A stretch of DNA of 64,000 nucleotides from JAMOBE01 sp039908285 (GCA_039908285.1 JAMOBE010000004.1:21796-85795); one strand, 5' to 3'. Positions 42,805 through 53,922 are shown, counted from the first letter of the stretch. The notes: generated by a model from the sequence alone, not told the origin. Translations and numbers: made by a program.

Positions 42805-45393
42805 ATGGCGCGCACGGATGAACGCTACAATGTGAAGGAAACCGAGGCCCGATGGCAGGCGGCCTGGGAGGCCGCGGGCTGTTTCGCCGCGACCGTGGAC
42901 CCGACTCGGCCGAAGTACTATGTGCTGGAGATGTTCCCGTACCCCTCGGGACGCATCCACATGGGCCACGTGCGCAATTATACTCTCGGCGACGTGGTGG
43001 CCCGCCATAAGCGGGCGCAAGGGTTCAACGTCCTCCACCCCATGGGCTGGGACGCCTTCGGCCTGCCGGCGGAGAACGCCGCCATCGAGCGCGGCGTCCA
43101 CCCCGCCGTCTGGACCCGCTCCAACATCGCCGCCATGCGCGAGCAGATCAGGACCATGGGGCTGTCGCTGGACTGGTCGCGGGAGGTCGCCACCTGCGAC
43201 TCGGACTATTACCGTCACGAACAGCGGATGTTCCTCGACTTTCTCGCCCGTGGCCTCGCCTATCGCCGCGAGTCGTGGGTCAACTGGGATCCGGTCGAGC
43301 ATACGGTGCTGGCCAACGAGCAGGTCATCGACGGCCGCGGCTGGCGCTCCGGCGCCCCGGTGGAGCGGCGCCGCCTGTCCCAATGGTTCCTGCGCATCAC
43401 GAAATACGCCGAGGAGTTGCTGGCGGGCCTGGAGACCCTGGACCGCTGGCCCGACAAGGTGCGGCTGATGCAGGCCAACTGGATCGGCCGCTCCGAGGGT
43501 GCCTACGTCTCCTTCGCCATCAACGGTGCCGCCGAGTCGCTCGAGGTGTTCACCACCCGGCCCGACACCCTGTTCGGCGCTTCGTTCTGCGCCATATCCC
43601 CGCACCACCCCCTGGCGACGCGACTCGCCGCCGACAACCCGGCCCTTGCCGCCTTCATCGCCGAGTGCGACCGTCTGGGCACCAGCGAGGCGGCCATCGA
43701 GACCGCCGAGAAGAAGGGAGTCGACACCGGAACCACCGTCCGCCATCCCTTCATCGCCGGCCGCGATCTGCCGGTGCATGTGGCCAATTTCGTGCTGATG
43801 GAGTACGGCACCGGCGCCATCTTCGGCTGCCCGGCCCACGATCAGCGGGACATGGACTTTGCTCGCCGCTATGGCCTGCCGGTGCGGCCGGTGGTGGCGC
43901 CGCGAGACGCCGACTCCGGGTCCTTTGCCGCCGCCCTGAGCACGTCCTCCATCGCCTTCGCCGAGGACGGGGTCCTGATCAACTCCGACTTCCTCGATGG
44001 CCTGCCGGTGGTCGAGGCCAAGCGGGCGGCCATCGCGCGGCTCGAGACACTGGGCCAGGGGCGGGGGTCCATCCAGTATCGGCTGCGCGACTGGGGCGTG
44101 TCGCGTCAGCGCTATTGGGGCTGCCCGATTCCGGTGATCCACTGCGAGACCTGCGGCGTCGTGCCGGTGCCCGAGGCCGAGCTGCCGGTGCGCCTGCCCG
44201 AGGACGTGGACTTCACCGGCTCGGGCAACCCGCTGGACCGGCATCCCACCTGGAAGAACGTGCCCTGTCCGACCTGCGGCCGGCCGGCCCGTCGCGAGAC
44301 CGACACCTTCGACACCTTCTTCGAGTCGTCGTGGTATTTCGCCCGGTACTGCTCGCCCCATGCCGACGTGGCCTTTGATCGGTCGGAGGTGGACTACTGG
44401 CTGCCCGTGGATCAGTACATCGGCGGCGTCGAGCACGCGGTGCTGCATCTTCTCTACTCCCGGTTCTTCACCCGGGCGATGCGGGATTGCGGATACCTGG
44501 GGGTGGGTGAGCCGTTCACCGGTCTGTTCACCCAGGGCATGATCTGTCACGAGACCTATCGCGGGCCGGCCGGCGAGTGGCTGCAGCCCGATCAGGTGGA
44601 GCGCACCGGCCCGGAGACGGTGGAGCGCCTCGCCGACCGGGCGCCGGTGACCGTCGGCCGCTCCGAGAAGATGAGCAAATCGAAGAAGAACGTCGTCGAT
44701 CCCTCCCTGATCATCGACTCCTACGGCGCCGATGCCGCCCGGCTGTTCATGCTCTCCGACAGCCCGCCCGACCGGGACCTGGACTGGAGCGACGCCGGGA
44801 TCGACGGCGCCTGGCGCTACCTGAACCGCCTGTGGCGGATGACGGTGGCGCCGCCGGTGGACCTGCCGCCGGTGGGGACGCCCATGCCGGTCGCTGCCGC
44901 TGCCGGAGCCATGGCCCTGATCCGGGCCACCCATCGCACCATCGCCGCGGTGGGCGACGACCTGGAGAAGCTGCGCTTCAACACCGCCGTCGCCCGGTGC
45001 CGCGAGTTGACCAACGCCGTCGGCGCCCTGGATGCTTCCGGAGAGGGGGCCGCCTTCGCCTATCGATTCGCCATGGAGTCTCTCGCCCGCCTGATCGCGC
45101 CGATGACGCCGCACATCGCCGAGGCCATGTGGGAGGCTCTCGGCCATGACCGCATGTTGGCTGTTGGTGCCTGGCCGGTGGCCGATCCCGCCTTTCTGGT
45201 GGACGACACCGTGACCGTCGCCGTGCAGGTCAACGGCAAGCTGCGGGGGACCGTGGAGTTGCCGGTGGATGCCGATCAGGCCGTTGCTCAGGCGGCGGCC
45301 CTTGCTCTTCCGGCGTTGCAGGCTCATGTCGGGGACAAGACCGTGCGCAAGGTTGTGGTCGTGCCGAATCGGATCGTCAATGTGGTGGTGTGA
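42805..45393 (+). CDS. leuS: Leucyl-tRNA synthetase
   Basis: Class I aminoacyl-tRNA synthetase charging tRNA-Leu. The 862-residue protein has HMGH at residues 52-55 (YPSGRIHMGHVRNYTLGD), a CP1 editing domain (SLEVFTTRPDTLFGASF) and the KMSKS loop in SEKMSKSKKNVVDP. A zinc-like CETCGVVP / CPTCGRPAR pair is present. Length is normal. It is 20 bases downstream of the DUF3576 gene. Confidence 0.98.
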   Translation: MARTDERYNVKETEARWQAAWEAAGCFAATVDPTRPKYYVLEMFPYPSGRIHMGHVRNYTLGDVVARHKRAQGFNVLHPMGWDAFGLPAENAAIERGVHPAVWTRSNIAAMREQIRTMGLSLDWSREVATCDSDYYRHEQRMFLDFLARGLAYRRESWVNWDPVEHTVLANEQVIDGRGWRSGAPVERRRLSQWFLRITKYAEELLAGLETLDRWPDKVRLMQANWIGRSEGAYVSFAINGAAESLEVFTTRPDTLFGASFCAISPHHPLATRLAADNPALAAFIAECDRLGTSEAAIETAEKKGVDTGTTVRHPFIAGRDLPVHVANFVLMEYGTGAIFGCPAHDQRDMDFARRYGLPVRPVVAPRDADSGSFAAALSTSSIAFAEDGVLINSDFLDGLPVVEAKRAAIARLETLGQGRGSIQYRLRDWGVSRQRYWGCPIPVIHCETCGVVPVPEAELPVRLPEDVDFTGSGNPLDRHPTWKNVPCPTCGRPARRETDTFDTFFESSWYFARYCSPHADVAFDRSEVDYWLPVDQYIGGVEHAVLHLLYSRFFTRAMRDCGYLGVGEPFTGLFTQGMICHETYRGPAGEWLQPDQVERTGPETVERLADRAPVTVGRSEKMSKSKKNVVDPSLIIDSYGADAARLFMLSDSPPDRDLDWSDAGIDGAWRYLNRLWRMTVAPPVDLPPVGTPMPVAAAAGAMALIRATHRTIAAVGDDLEKLRFNTAVARCRELTNAVGALDASGEGAAFAYRFAMESLARLIAPMTPHIAEAMWEALGHDRMLAVGAWPVADPAFLVDDTVTVAVQVNGKLRGTVELPVDADQAVAQAAALALPALQAHVGDKTVRKVVVVPNRIVNVVV

Positions 45394-45416
45394 CGCTCGT
45401 AGGAAAAGTAAGAATT

Positions 45417-45515
45417 ACGAGGGGCCTGTAGGCCCCTCGTGCTCCCCCATTTATTTGCTCCCCATGGCGGGTCATTCTGTAATTAATGGGGAGTGTGAGG
45501 GCCTCAGGCCCTCAC
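45417..45515. repeat. Two REP-like palindromes at the leuS-lptE junction
   Basis: The first is ACGAGGGGCCT-GT-AGGCCCCTCGT (45417-45440), just after leuS. The second is GTGAGGGCCT-C-AGGCCCTCAC (45495-45515), which falls inside the predicted 5' end of lptE. The TAATGGGGAG just before the second (45484-45493) is shared with the palindrome at 59604-59635. Confidence 0.8.
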
Positions 45516-46033
45516 GAACTTTCTTTCTTGTTTTTCTCGCCATCCTTCTCCTCACCGGCTGCGGCTTCCACCCCCTCTACGCCCGGGGAGACACCGCCGG
45601 CGCACCGGCCGCCCAACACCTGGCGCAGGTGCGCATCCCCCCCATCGGTGACCGCATCGGCCAGCAGCTCCGCAACTACCTGTTCGACCGCATGACCCCC
45701 CTGGGACAGCCACCGGCGGCGCGCTACATGCTGGAGATCGATCTGGACAAATCGGTGCAGGACCTTGGCATCCGCAAGGACGCCACCGCAACGCGAGCCA
45801 ATATGGTGGTCTCCGCCTCTTTCCGCCTGCGCTCCGAGACCGCCGAGAAACAACCGATCCTGTTCGCCGGAACCACGCGCTCGGTGGCCAGCTACAATAT
45901 CCTCGACGCCCAATACGCCACCATCGTCTCGGAGAAGGATGCCGAGGTGCGCGCGGTCCGCCAGGTTGCCGACGACATCATCAGCCGCCTCGCCATCTAC
46001 TTCACCACCCCCCGCGCCGAGTCGCCCCGGTGA
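45464..46033 (+). CDS. lptE: LPS-assembly lipoprotein LptE
   Basis: Outer-membrane lipoprotein that plugs and assembles the LptD translocon for lipopolysaccharide. The signal peptide helix is TFFLVFLAILLLTGC, with lipobox LLTGC; the lipidated Cys is residue 33 from this start. The mature protein begins GFHPLYARG, the usual LptE opening. The start is uncertain: the only nearby in-frame ATG (45464) has no ribosome binding site and the first 18 codons are made of a palindromic repeat. The stop overlaps the GTG of holA. Confidence 0.85.
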   Translation: MAGHSVINGECEGLRPSRTFFLVFLAILLLTGCGFHPLYARGDTAGAPAAQHLAQVRIPPIGDRIGQQLRNYLFDRMTPLGQPPAARYMLEIDLDKSVQDLGIRKDATATRANMVVSASFRLRSETAEKQPILFAGTTRSVASYNILDAQYATIVSEKDAEVRAVRQVADDIISRLAIYFTTPRAESPR

Positions 46034-47067
46034 AGCTCAAGGGGGCTCAGGTCGGTGCGTTCCTGAAAAAGCCTGATCCCGCGGCGCGGGTCGTGCTGGT
46101 CTACGGTCCCGATAGCGGGCAGGTGCAGGAGGCCGCGGCGACCCTGGCGCGCCACGTCGTCCCCGACCTCACCGATCCCTTCCGCGTGACGGACCTGACC
46201 CCCGCCGTGCTCAAGACCGACCCGGCACGTCTCGCCGACGAGACCGCGGCCCTGTCCCTGACCGGCGGCCGTCGCGTGGTCCGCATCCGCGACGGCGACG
46301 ATTCGCTGACGGCCCTGCTGAAGTCCTTTCTCGCCAATCCGGTCGGCGAGGCCCTGGTGGTGCTGGCCGCCGGCGACCTCGCCACCCGCTCGACCCTGCG
46401 CAAGCTGTGCGAGGACGCCGTAAATGCCGCCGCCGTGCCCTGTTACGGCGATACCGCCGACAGCCTGGACACCGTGATCCGCGAGACACTGCGCCCCTTC
46501 GGCCTGATGGCCGATGACGAGGCCATGGCCTACCTCTGCGGGCACCTGGGTGGCGATCGCCTTCTGACCCGACGCGAACTGGAGCGGCTGGCTCTCTACG
46601 CCCTGAACACCCCCGGGGGCCGGGTCACCCTCGACGACGTCATGGCCTGCATCGGCGACAGCACCGCACTTTCCCTGGACGATCTCGCGTTCGCCACCGC
46701 CGACGGGGCCGTGGCCGCCGCGGACCGCCTGCTGGACCGCCTCATCCGCGAGGGAACCTCGCCGGTCGGGATTCTGCGAACGATGATGCGCCATTTCCAG
46801 CGCCTGCACCTCGCGGCCGGCGCCGTGGCGGCGGGTCAATCTCCCGACCAGGCGATGAAGGCCCTGCGGCCGGCGGTGTTCTTCAAGTACACGGATCGAT
46901 TTCGAACGCAACTGCGGACGTGGTCGCTCGACCGCCTGGCCCGTGCCATGGAGATCCTGGTCGACGCGGAACTCGACTGCAAATCCACGGGAATGCCCGA
47001 CGAGGAGATCTGTAGCCAGGCCCTGTCGCGGATTGCCCGGGCCGCACGGGTACGCAGGACAAGGTAG
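46030..47067 (+). CDS. holA: DNA polymerase III delta subunit
   Basis: Clamp-loader subunit that opens the DnaN ring. The 345-residue protein begins MKLKGAQVGAFLKKP and shows the Walker A-like position VVLVYGPDSGQVQEAA (no functional P-loop, as in the family) and the C-terminal collar region ending in LSRIARAARV. The GTG start overlaps the lptE stop by four bases, the standard lptE-holA arrangement. Confidence 0.93.
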   Translation: MKLKGAQVGAFLKKPDPAARVVLVYGPDSGQVQEAAATLARHVVPDLTDPFRVTDLTPAVLKTDPARLADETAALSLTGGRRVVRIRDGDDSLTALLKSFLANPVGEALVVLAAGDLATRSTLRKLCEDAVNAAAVPCYGDTADSLDTVIRETLRPFGLMADDEAMAYLCGHLGGDRLLTRRELERLALYALNTPGGRVTLDDVMACIGDSTALSLDDLAFATADGAVAAADRLLDRLIREGTSPVGILRTMMRHFQRLHLAAGAVAAGQSPDQAMKALRPAVFFKYTDRFRTQLRTWSLDRLARAMEILVDAELDCKSTGMPDEEICSQALSRIARAARVRRTR

Positions 47068-47219
47068 TGGGAAAGGAAGACTGAAACTCATCGGGAGGCC
47101 ATGAAGATTTTGTTGCGGCTCCGACGCGATAGGGCGAGAAGCCCCAGGTCGAGTCGCGTTGACACCGGCGGTTCCCGCCCATACCCTGGCTGTCGTCATG
47201 GTCTGGGGTGTTGCGGGTG

Positions 47220-48884
47220 ATGTCGGAGAGTCTGGTTCTGGCCCTGGCGCAGATCAATCCCACCGTGGGTGCGGTAGCCACCAACGTGGAGCGCATCCGC
47301 GCCGCCCGTGCCGAGGCCGGGGCTGCTGGCGCCCATCTCGTGGTCTGTCCCGAGCTGTCGGTGTCGGGCTATCCGCCGGAGGACCTGGTCTGCCGCGAGT
47401 CGTTTCTGGCGCTGGTGCGCGAGGGCGTCGGCGAGTTGGCCCGCGACACCGACGACGGCGGTCCGGGGCTGCTGCTGGGGGCGCCGTGGGCCGAGGGTGG
47501 GCGGCGCCACAACGCCGCCCTTCTGCTGGACGGCGGCCGCATCGTCGCCATTCGCCACAAGCACCACCTGCCCAACTATGGGGTGTTCGACGAGGCGCGG
47601 GTGTTCGTTCCCGGCCCGCGGCCAATGCCGATGTCCTTCCGCGGGATTCGCCTCGGGGTCATGGTGTGCGAGGACATGTGGCATCCCGACGTCGCCGAGG
47701 CCCTACGGGATGGGGAGGCCGAGCTGCTGATCGTGCTCAACGGCTCGCCGTTCGATCTTGGCAAGCACGGGCGGCGCCTGGCCAACGCCGCCGCCCGGGT
47801 GGGGGAGAGCGCCCTGCCGCTGGTCTATGTCAATCAGGTGGGCGGACAGGATGAACTGGTGTTCGACGGCGCCTCGTTCGTCCTTGGGGAGGACGGCGAC
47901 GTGGTGGCCCTGGCGCCGTCGTGGCGGGAGGCGCTCATGGTCAGCCGCTGGAGTCGTGACGACGCGCGGGTCTGGCGCTGCGCTCCCGGCCCCCGCCCGG
48001 CTTCGACCGGTCCCAGCGAGGCCGTCTATCAGGCGATGATGCTGGGCCTGCGCGACTACGTGGAGAAGAATGGCTTCCCCGGCGTGCTGATCGGCCTGTC
48101 GGGGGGCATCGACAGCGCCCTCAGCGCCGCAGTCGCCGCGGATGCCCTGGGGCCTGAGCGGGTGCGCTGCGTGATGATGCCTTCGCCCTATACCTCCCGC
48201 GACAGCCTGGAGGACGCGGCGGCGGTGGCCCATCTGCTCGGGGTGCAACTCGACACCATTTCCATCGAGCCGGCCATGGACGCCTTTCAGGCCATGACGG
48301 CGGCGGCCTTCGCCGGGACCTCCCCCGACATCACCGAGGAGAACATCCAGGCCCGCGCCCGCGGCCTCACCCTGATGGCCCTCTCCAACAAGTTCGGCCC
48401 CATGGTCCTGTCCACCGGCAACAAGTCGGAGATGAGCGTCGGCTACGCCACCCTGTACGGCGACATGTGCGGCGGCTATTCGGTGCTGAAGGACGTGTAC
48501 AAGACCACGGTGTTCGAGGTGTCCCGCTGGCGCAACGCCCAGCGGCCCGAGGGCGGCCGCGGTCCTCTCGGCCTGGTGATGCCCGAGCGGGTGATCACCA
48601 AGCCGCCGACCGCCGAGCTGCGCCACAACCAGACCGACCAGGACAGCCTGCCGCCCTATGACCAGCTGGACGCCATCCTGGCTCTGTTCATCGAGGGCGA
48701 ACTGGGACTGGCCGAGGTGGTGGCGCGGGGGCACGACGAGGCCACCGTGCACCGGGTGTGGCGCATGCTGACTCTGGCCGAGTACAAGCGCCGGCAGGCT
48801 CCCCCGGGGGTCAAGATCACCGAGCGCTCCTTTGGCCGCGAGCGGCGCTATCCCATCACCAATGGCTATCGGGTCCTGAGATGA
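47220..48884 (+). CDS. nadE: Glutamine-dependent NAD+ synthetase
   Basis: Last step of NAD synthesis: amidation of deamido-NAD with glutamine-derived ammonia. The 554-residue protein has an N-terminal nitrilase-type amidase domain (catalytic Glu in CPELSVSGYPPEDL, Lys in RHKHHLPNYGVFDE, Cys in VMVCEDMW). The C-terminal synthetase domain has the PP-loop LSGGIDSALSAAV and STGNKSEMSVGYATLYGDM. The ATG at 47220 is preferred over a GTG four codons earlier because the amidase fold starts there. Its TGA overlaps the gltX ATG. Confidence 0.95.
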   Translation: MSESLVLALAQINPTVGAVATNVERIRAARAEAGAAGAHLVVCPELSVSGYPPEDLVCRESFLALVREGVGELARDTDDGGPGLLLGAPWAEGGRRHNAALLLDGGRIVAIRHKHHLPNYGVFDEARVFVPGPRPMPMSFRGIRLGVMVCEDMWHPDVAEALRDGEAELLIVLNGSPFDLGKHGRRLANAAARVGESALPLVYVNQVGGQDELVFDGASFVLGEDGDVVALAPSWREALMVSRWSRDDARVWRCAPGPRPASTGPSEAVYQAMMLGLRDYVEKNGFPGVLIGLSGGIDSALSAAVAADALGPERVRCVMMPSPYTSRDSLEDAAAVAHLLGVQLDTISIEPAMDAFQAMTAAAFAGTSPDITEENIQARARGLTLMALSNKFGPMVLSTGNKSEMSVGYATLYGDMCGGYSVLKDVYKTTVFEVSRWRNAQRPEGGRGPLGLVMPERVITKPPTAELRHNQTDQDSLPPYDQLDAILALFIEGELGLAEVVARGHDEATVHRVWRMLTLAEYKRRQAPPGVKITERSFGRERRYPITNGYRVLR

Positions 48885-50212
48885 CGATCACGGTTCGTTT
48901 TGCTCCCAGCCCGACCGGCCTTCTGCATGTGGGCAACGGTCGCATCGCCGTGATCAACTGGCTGTTCGCCCGCGCCCGGGGGGGACGCTTCGTGCTGCGC
49001 ATCGACGACACGGATACGGAGCGCTCGCAGCCGGAGTTCACCCGAGCCATCGGCAAGGACCTGGCCTGGCTCGGGATCGACTGGGACGACGAGGTCCACC
49101 AGTCGGCCCGCTTCGCCCGCTACCGCGAGGCCGAGGAGCGGCTGAAGGCCTCCGGCCGCCTCTATCCCTGCTATGAGACGCCCGAGGAACTGGACCTACG
49201 GCGCAAGACCCTGCTGGCCCGGGGCCGGCCGCCGGTCTATGACCGCGCCGCGCTGCATCTCGACCACGCCGCCCGCGCCCGCCTGGAAGCGGAGGGACGC
49301 CGGCCCCACTGGCGGTTCCGGCTGCTCCAGCAGGAGGTGAGCTGGGGCGACCTGGTGCGCGGCCCCTGTCACTACCATGCCGAGCACCTGAGCGACCCTG
49401 TGCTGGTGCGGGCCGACGGCTCGCCCCTCTACACCCTGCCCTCGGTGGTGGACGACATCGACCTTGGCATCAGCCACGTCATCCGCGGCGATGACCACGT
49501 CACCAACACCGCCGTGCAGATCCAGCTTTTCGAGGCCCTGGGCGCGGCGGCGCCGGCCTTCGCCCATCTGCCGCTGCTGACCGATGCCGGCGGCCAGGGG
49601 TTGTCCAAGCGCCTCGGCTCCCTCAGCCTGCGGGATCTGCGCAGCGAGGGCATCGAGGGGCCGGTACTCAGCAGCGTGCTCGCCACCCTCGGCACGTCGG
49701 GGCCGGTGGAGGGTGGGCTCTCCCTGACCGCGCTGGCGGCCGCGTTCGACATCGAGCGCCTGGGCCGCGCCCCGCCGCGCTTCGACGTGGTGGAACTGCG
49801 CCACCTCAACGCCCGCCGCCTGCACGAGATGCCCTTCGGCGAGGCCGCCTCACGGCTCGCCGGTCTCGGGCTCGCCGGCATTGATGAGCCCATCTGGACC
49901 GCCATCCGCGGCAACCTGGAAACCCTGAGCGACGCCCAGACCTGGTGGCGGGTGTGCCGGGGCACCATCACCCCGGTGATCGAGGATGCCGCGTTCGCCC
50001 GGGCCGCCGCCGACCTGCTGCCGCCCGAGCCGTGGGACGAGGGCACCTGGGCCACCTGGACCGCCGCCGTCAAGACCGCCACCGGCCGCAAGGGCCGGGC
50101 CCTGTTCCACCCCCTGCGCCTCGCCCTGACCGGCCTCGACCATGGACCGGAGTTGAAGGGATTGCTACCTTTGATAGGCGCCGCGCGGGCGCGGCAACGT
50201 TTGACGGAATGA
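48881..50212 (+). CDS. gltX: Glutamyl-tRNA synthetase
   Basis: A 443-residue class I synthetase. The HIGH-type motif is HVGN (SPTGLLHVGNGRIAVINW) and the KMSKS-type loop is GLSKRLGS. Alphaproteobacteria often carry two GltX enzymes, one of which can mischarge tRNA-Gln for the GatCAB pathway; which this is cannot be told here. The ATG overlaps the nadE stop; the longer open frame upstream is a shadow of nadE. Confidence 0.93.
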   Translation: MTITVRFAPSPTGLLHVGNGRIAVINWLFARARGGRFVLRIDDTDTERSQPEFTRAIGKDLAWLGIDWDDEVHQSARFARYREAEERLKASGRLYPCYETPEELDLRRKTLLARGRPPVYDRAALHLDHAARARLEAEGRRPHWRFRLLQQEVSWGDLVRGPCHYHAEHLSDPVLVRADGSPLYTLPSVVDDIDLGISHVIRGDDHVTNTAVQIQLFEALGAAAPAFAHLPLLTDAGGQGLSKRLGSLSLRDLRSEGIEGPVLSSVLATLGTSGPVEGGLSLTALAAAFDIERLGRAPPRFDVVELRHLNARRLHEMPFGEAASRLAGLGLAGIDEPIWTAIRGNLETLSDAQTWWRVCRGTITPVIEDAAFARAAADLLPPEPWDEGTWATWTAAVKTATGRKGRALFHPLRLALTGLDHGPELKGLLPLIGAARARQRLTE

Positions 50213-50270
50213 AGACTACCATGTTATGGAAAAGATAAACTGACATGATCCACGAGTGGGGGCTCGCGTC

Positions 50271-50720
50271 ATGTGCTGGAAGCCGTATGAATTGTCGACC
50301 GCTAAGACCGGTCTGGTTTATGACCCGATGGTGGATCGGTACAAGCATTGTGGCCAGAGTGATCAGGCCGAGGTTGTGATGGTGAAACATCGGATGGTCG
50401 GTCTCTGCCCGCGAGATCTGACCATCGAGACGGCTCAGCAGTTGCTGGACGAGTCGATTGAGGAATTTCGGGAAACCCGGCCTGAACGGCCGGTCGCCAG
50501 GTGGAATGTTCACAAGGGTGTTGTCTATCAGGCGAGACCAAGCGATTGGCCCGGACGGTGGCACGGTTATCCAGTCAAGGTACGGCTCAAGGAAAAAGGC
50601 GAGGAGAAAGCCAAGGTAAGGGGCAAGATCAAGATTCCCTCTGAAATTCTGACGGAACTGCGCGCTCGAGCCGCTTCCGCTGGTCATGAGGGGAGGCTGG
50701 AAGAATGGCTGGAGAGTTGA
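50271..50720 (+). CDS. Uncharacterised protein paired with a metallopeptidase
   Basis: A 149-residue basic protein without signal peptide or membrane span that I do not recognise. Visible parts: an N-terminal Cys/Trp segment (MCWKPYELSTAKTG), a long acidic helix (LTIETAQQLLDESIEEF), a Trp-rich middle (SDWPGRWHGYPVKVRLKEKG) and a C-terminal helix (IPSEILTELRARAASAG). It overlaps the following ImmA/IrrE gene by 16 bases, so the two are translationally coupled. A GTG at 50256 is an alternative start. Base composition is visibly lower in GC than gltX and cysS on either side. Confidence 0.65.
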   Translation: MCWKPYELSTAKTGLVYDPMVDRYKHCGQSDQAEVVMVKHRMVGLCPRDLTIETAQQLLDESIEEFRETRPERPVARWNVHKGVVYQARPSDWPGRWHGYPVKVRLKEKGEEKAKVRGKIKIPSEILTELRARAASAGHEGRLEEWLES

Positions 50721-52207
50721 TTTTTGGCGATCAGGAGGGGCTGCGCATTTCGCTCGTCTGGCTGCCTGCTCCTGAGGGCTCGGTGCCAGGACCGGTGCAG
50801 GAAACGTGGGGGAGTCTCGCGCTCTCAATTGGCGAAAAGATCATCTGGGGCGATGATGCCCCCGTTGACGAGCAGGTCGAATGGAACTGGATCGATTTCC
50901 TCGAGTTCATGATCGCCGCGTGGCCGTATCTGAGCTACGAGGAAACGTATCCGATCTCGTTTCCCATCGAGGGTGATCCCTATGAAGAGGACCCTCCACA
51001 CCCGGGGCACCTGCGGGTGAAGGTTGAACAGAGCTGGGACACGATCCCGGAGGATCAGTCCATCGACGAAGATGAGGCCTTGCGCGACTTCGAGGTGGTC
51101 CACGATCTGGCCGAGGGATTCTGGGGGGCGTGGGTGCCGTCGGTTACGCTGCTTCGCCAGGGTAAAGAAATGTGGGTGGGTACCGATGATGAGGAATGGC
51201 GACTGCCGTTCATCAAAGTCATGACGACCCTGGAACAGTTTGCCGACGCCATCGCCCAGCGCGTCGAAAAACTGACCGATGGGCGCTCCCGCTCTGCCGT
51301 GGAGCGCTGGAGACGTCATCATGTCATCGAGGCGAAGCAACGCCTGCGGATCGCGGCCGGAATGACGGAAAGTCGGGTCACCGCCCTGTGGCCGGCATCG
51401 GAAATGGCCAGGGAAATGGCGAACGACAACGTTACCGATACGAAATTCGACGCTTCCGAACTGGCCGTCGCCGCGCGCATGATGGATGGAGTGATGGCGG
51501 ACGGTGACGTGGCCATGTTGCTGCGGTATATCGCCGAAACGCCACACGTCAAAACACCGGCCCTGGACGCGCTTGCTGCACGTTGCGACAAGGAGTTGAC
51601 CAAGCTGGGTAGCGTCGAACCATACGTAGCCGGTAACTCCATTGCGCAGTGGCTGCGCAAGGAACTAAGCTATGCTGAGGATGCGGTCCTGGACCCCGAG
51701 CTTATGCTGAGTAATTGGGGCGTGCGCCTCATGGATATCGAACTGTCCGGAAGGCGCGTGGACGCGGTGGCTGCCTGGGGTCCTGGTCACGGTCCAGTGA
51801 TTCTGGTCAATAAATTGGGGAAACGAGTGTCACGGCCGGCAGGGCGTCGGTCCTCACTGGCTCATGAACTAGGACATCTTTTGATGGACAGGCGACGTCG
51901 GCTTCCTGCCGCCGAGGTGTTGGGCGGTCGCGTCAATCACGCCATCGAGGCCCGTGCCAATGGGTTCGCGGCTGAATTGATTCTTCCCGTGGCCGTCGTT
52001 CGGACAACCTTTATCCAGCGCTTCGGTGATCGGCCCGATGACATGCCTCCGTCGGATCTTGAGGACTACATGAGATCCCTGTCAGAGAGATACGGTGCCA
52101 GTTTCGAAGTGGTGAGTTGGCGGATTGGGCACGCCGGTGTTCTGGGGCGACAGCACGGCCATCTGCTCAATAAATATCAGAAGTCCATCAACGATCGGAT
52201 TGACTGA
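50705..52207 (+). CDS. ImmA/IrrE-type metallo-endopeptidase domain protein
   Basis: A 500-residue protein. The zinc-peptidase signature HELGH is at residues 387-391 (SLAHELGHLLMD), and the third-ligand glutamate region is NHAIEARANGFAAELILP, as in the ImmA/IrrE/XRE-associated family that cleaves repressors or antitoxins. The N-terminal 200 residues (acidic, Trp-rich) and the helical middle are not recognised. A strong ribosome binding site (GAGGGGAGG) inside the upstream gene fixes the start. With that gene it forms a two-gene module wedged between gltX and cysS. No XRE-type DNA-binding protein is adjacent. Confidence 0.82.
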   Translation: MAGELIFGDQEGLRISLVWLPAPEGSVPGPVQETWGSLALSIGEKIIWGDDAPVDEQVEWNWIDFLEFMIAAWPYLSYEETYPISFPIEGDPYEEDPPHPGHLRVKVEQSWDTIPEDQSIDEDEALRDFEVVHDLAEGFWGAWVPSVTLLRQGKEMWVGTDDEEWRLPFIKVMTTLEQFADAIAQRVEKLTDGRSRSAVERWRRHHVIEAKQRLRIAAGMTESRVTALWPASEMAREMANDNVTDTKFDASELAVAARMMDGVMADGDVAMLLRYIAETPHVKTPALDALAARCDKELTKLGSVEPYVAGNSIAQWLRKELSYAEDAVLDPELMLSNWGVRLMDIELSGRRVDAVAAWGPGHGPVILVNKLGKRVSRPAGRRSSLAHELGHLLMDRRRRLPAAEVLGGRVNHAIEARANGFAAELILPVAVVRTTFIQRFGDRPDDMPPSDLEDYMRSLSERYGASFEVVSWRIGHAGVLGRQHGHLLNKYQKSINDRID

Positions 52208-52240
52208 ACAGACCCCTCGACCGGTGGTCCGGGGTCTGTT
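52207..52240 (+). terminator. Hairpin after the metallopeptidase gene
   Basis: Perfect 10-bp stem AACAGACCCC / GGGGTCTGTT with a 14-base loop, directly at the stop codon. The TT at the end of the stem is followed by ACG, so it is a weak intrinsic terminator at best. Confidence 0.6.
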
Positions 52241-52313
52241 ACGTCTGGCACGCGGGAGTCGGGCGCCGACCGGTCGGACTCCGCGCGTTGTCCCGACCAT
52301 ACGGAAGCCGCTC

Positions 52314-53693
<1,380 letters not shown>

Positions 53694-53922
53694 TTCCGGC
53701 GAGCCGGAAAGATCGAACTCATGCGATTCGTGACCGTGTCCCCGTTCAAAATCCCGTGAACCCGAGCCGGACGTTAACGAATTTTTTCATCTTGGCTGCT
53801 ATTGCCGTAGTTGTACGAATGCGGTACCCTTATAACCTCGACTTTCGGTAGGGGGCCGTTACCGGAGGCAATGGAAGGTCCGGAAGGCGCAGGCGCGGTT
53901 TCGGCAGGCTGGGTTGAGGGAT

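Noticed and set aside
42610..45327. 905-codon open frame antisense to leuS
   Set aside because: leuS on the plus strand has all class I synthetase motifs; the antisense translation has none and is an artefact of high GC.
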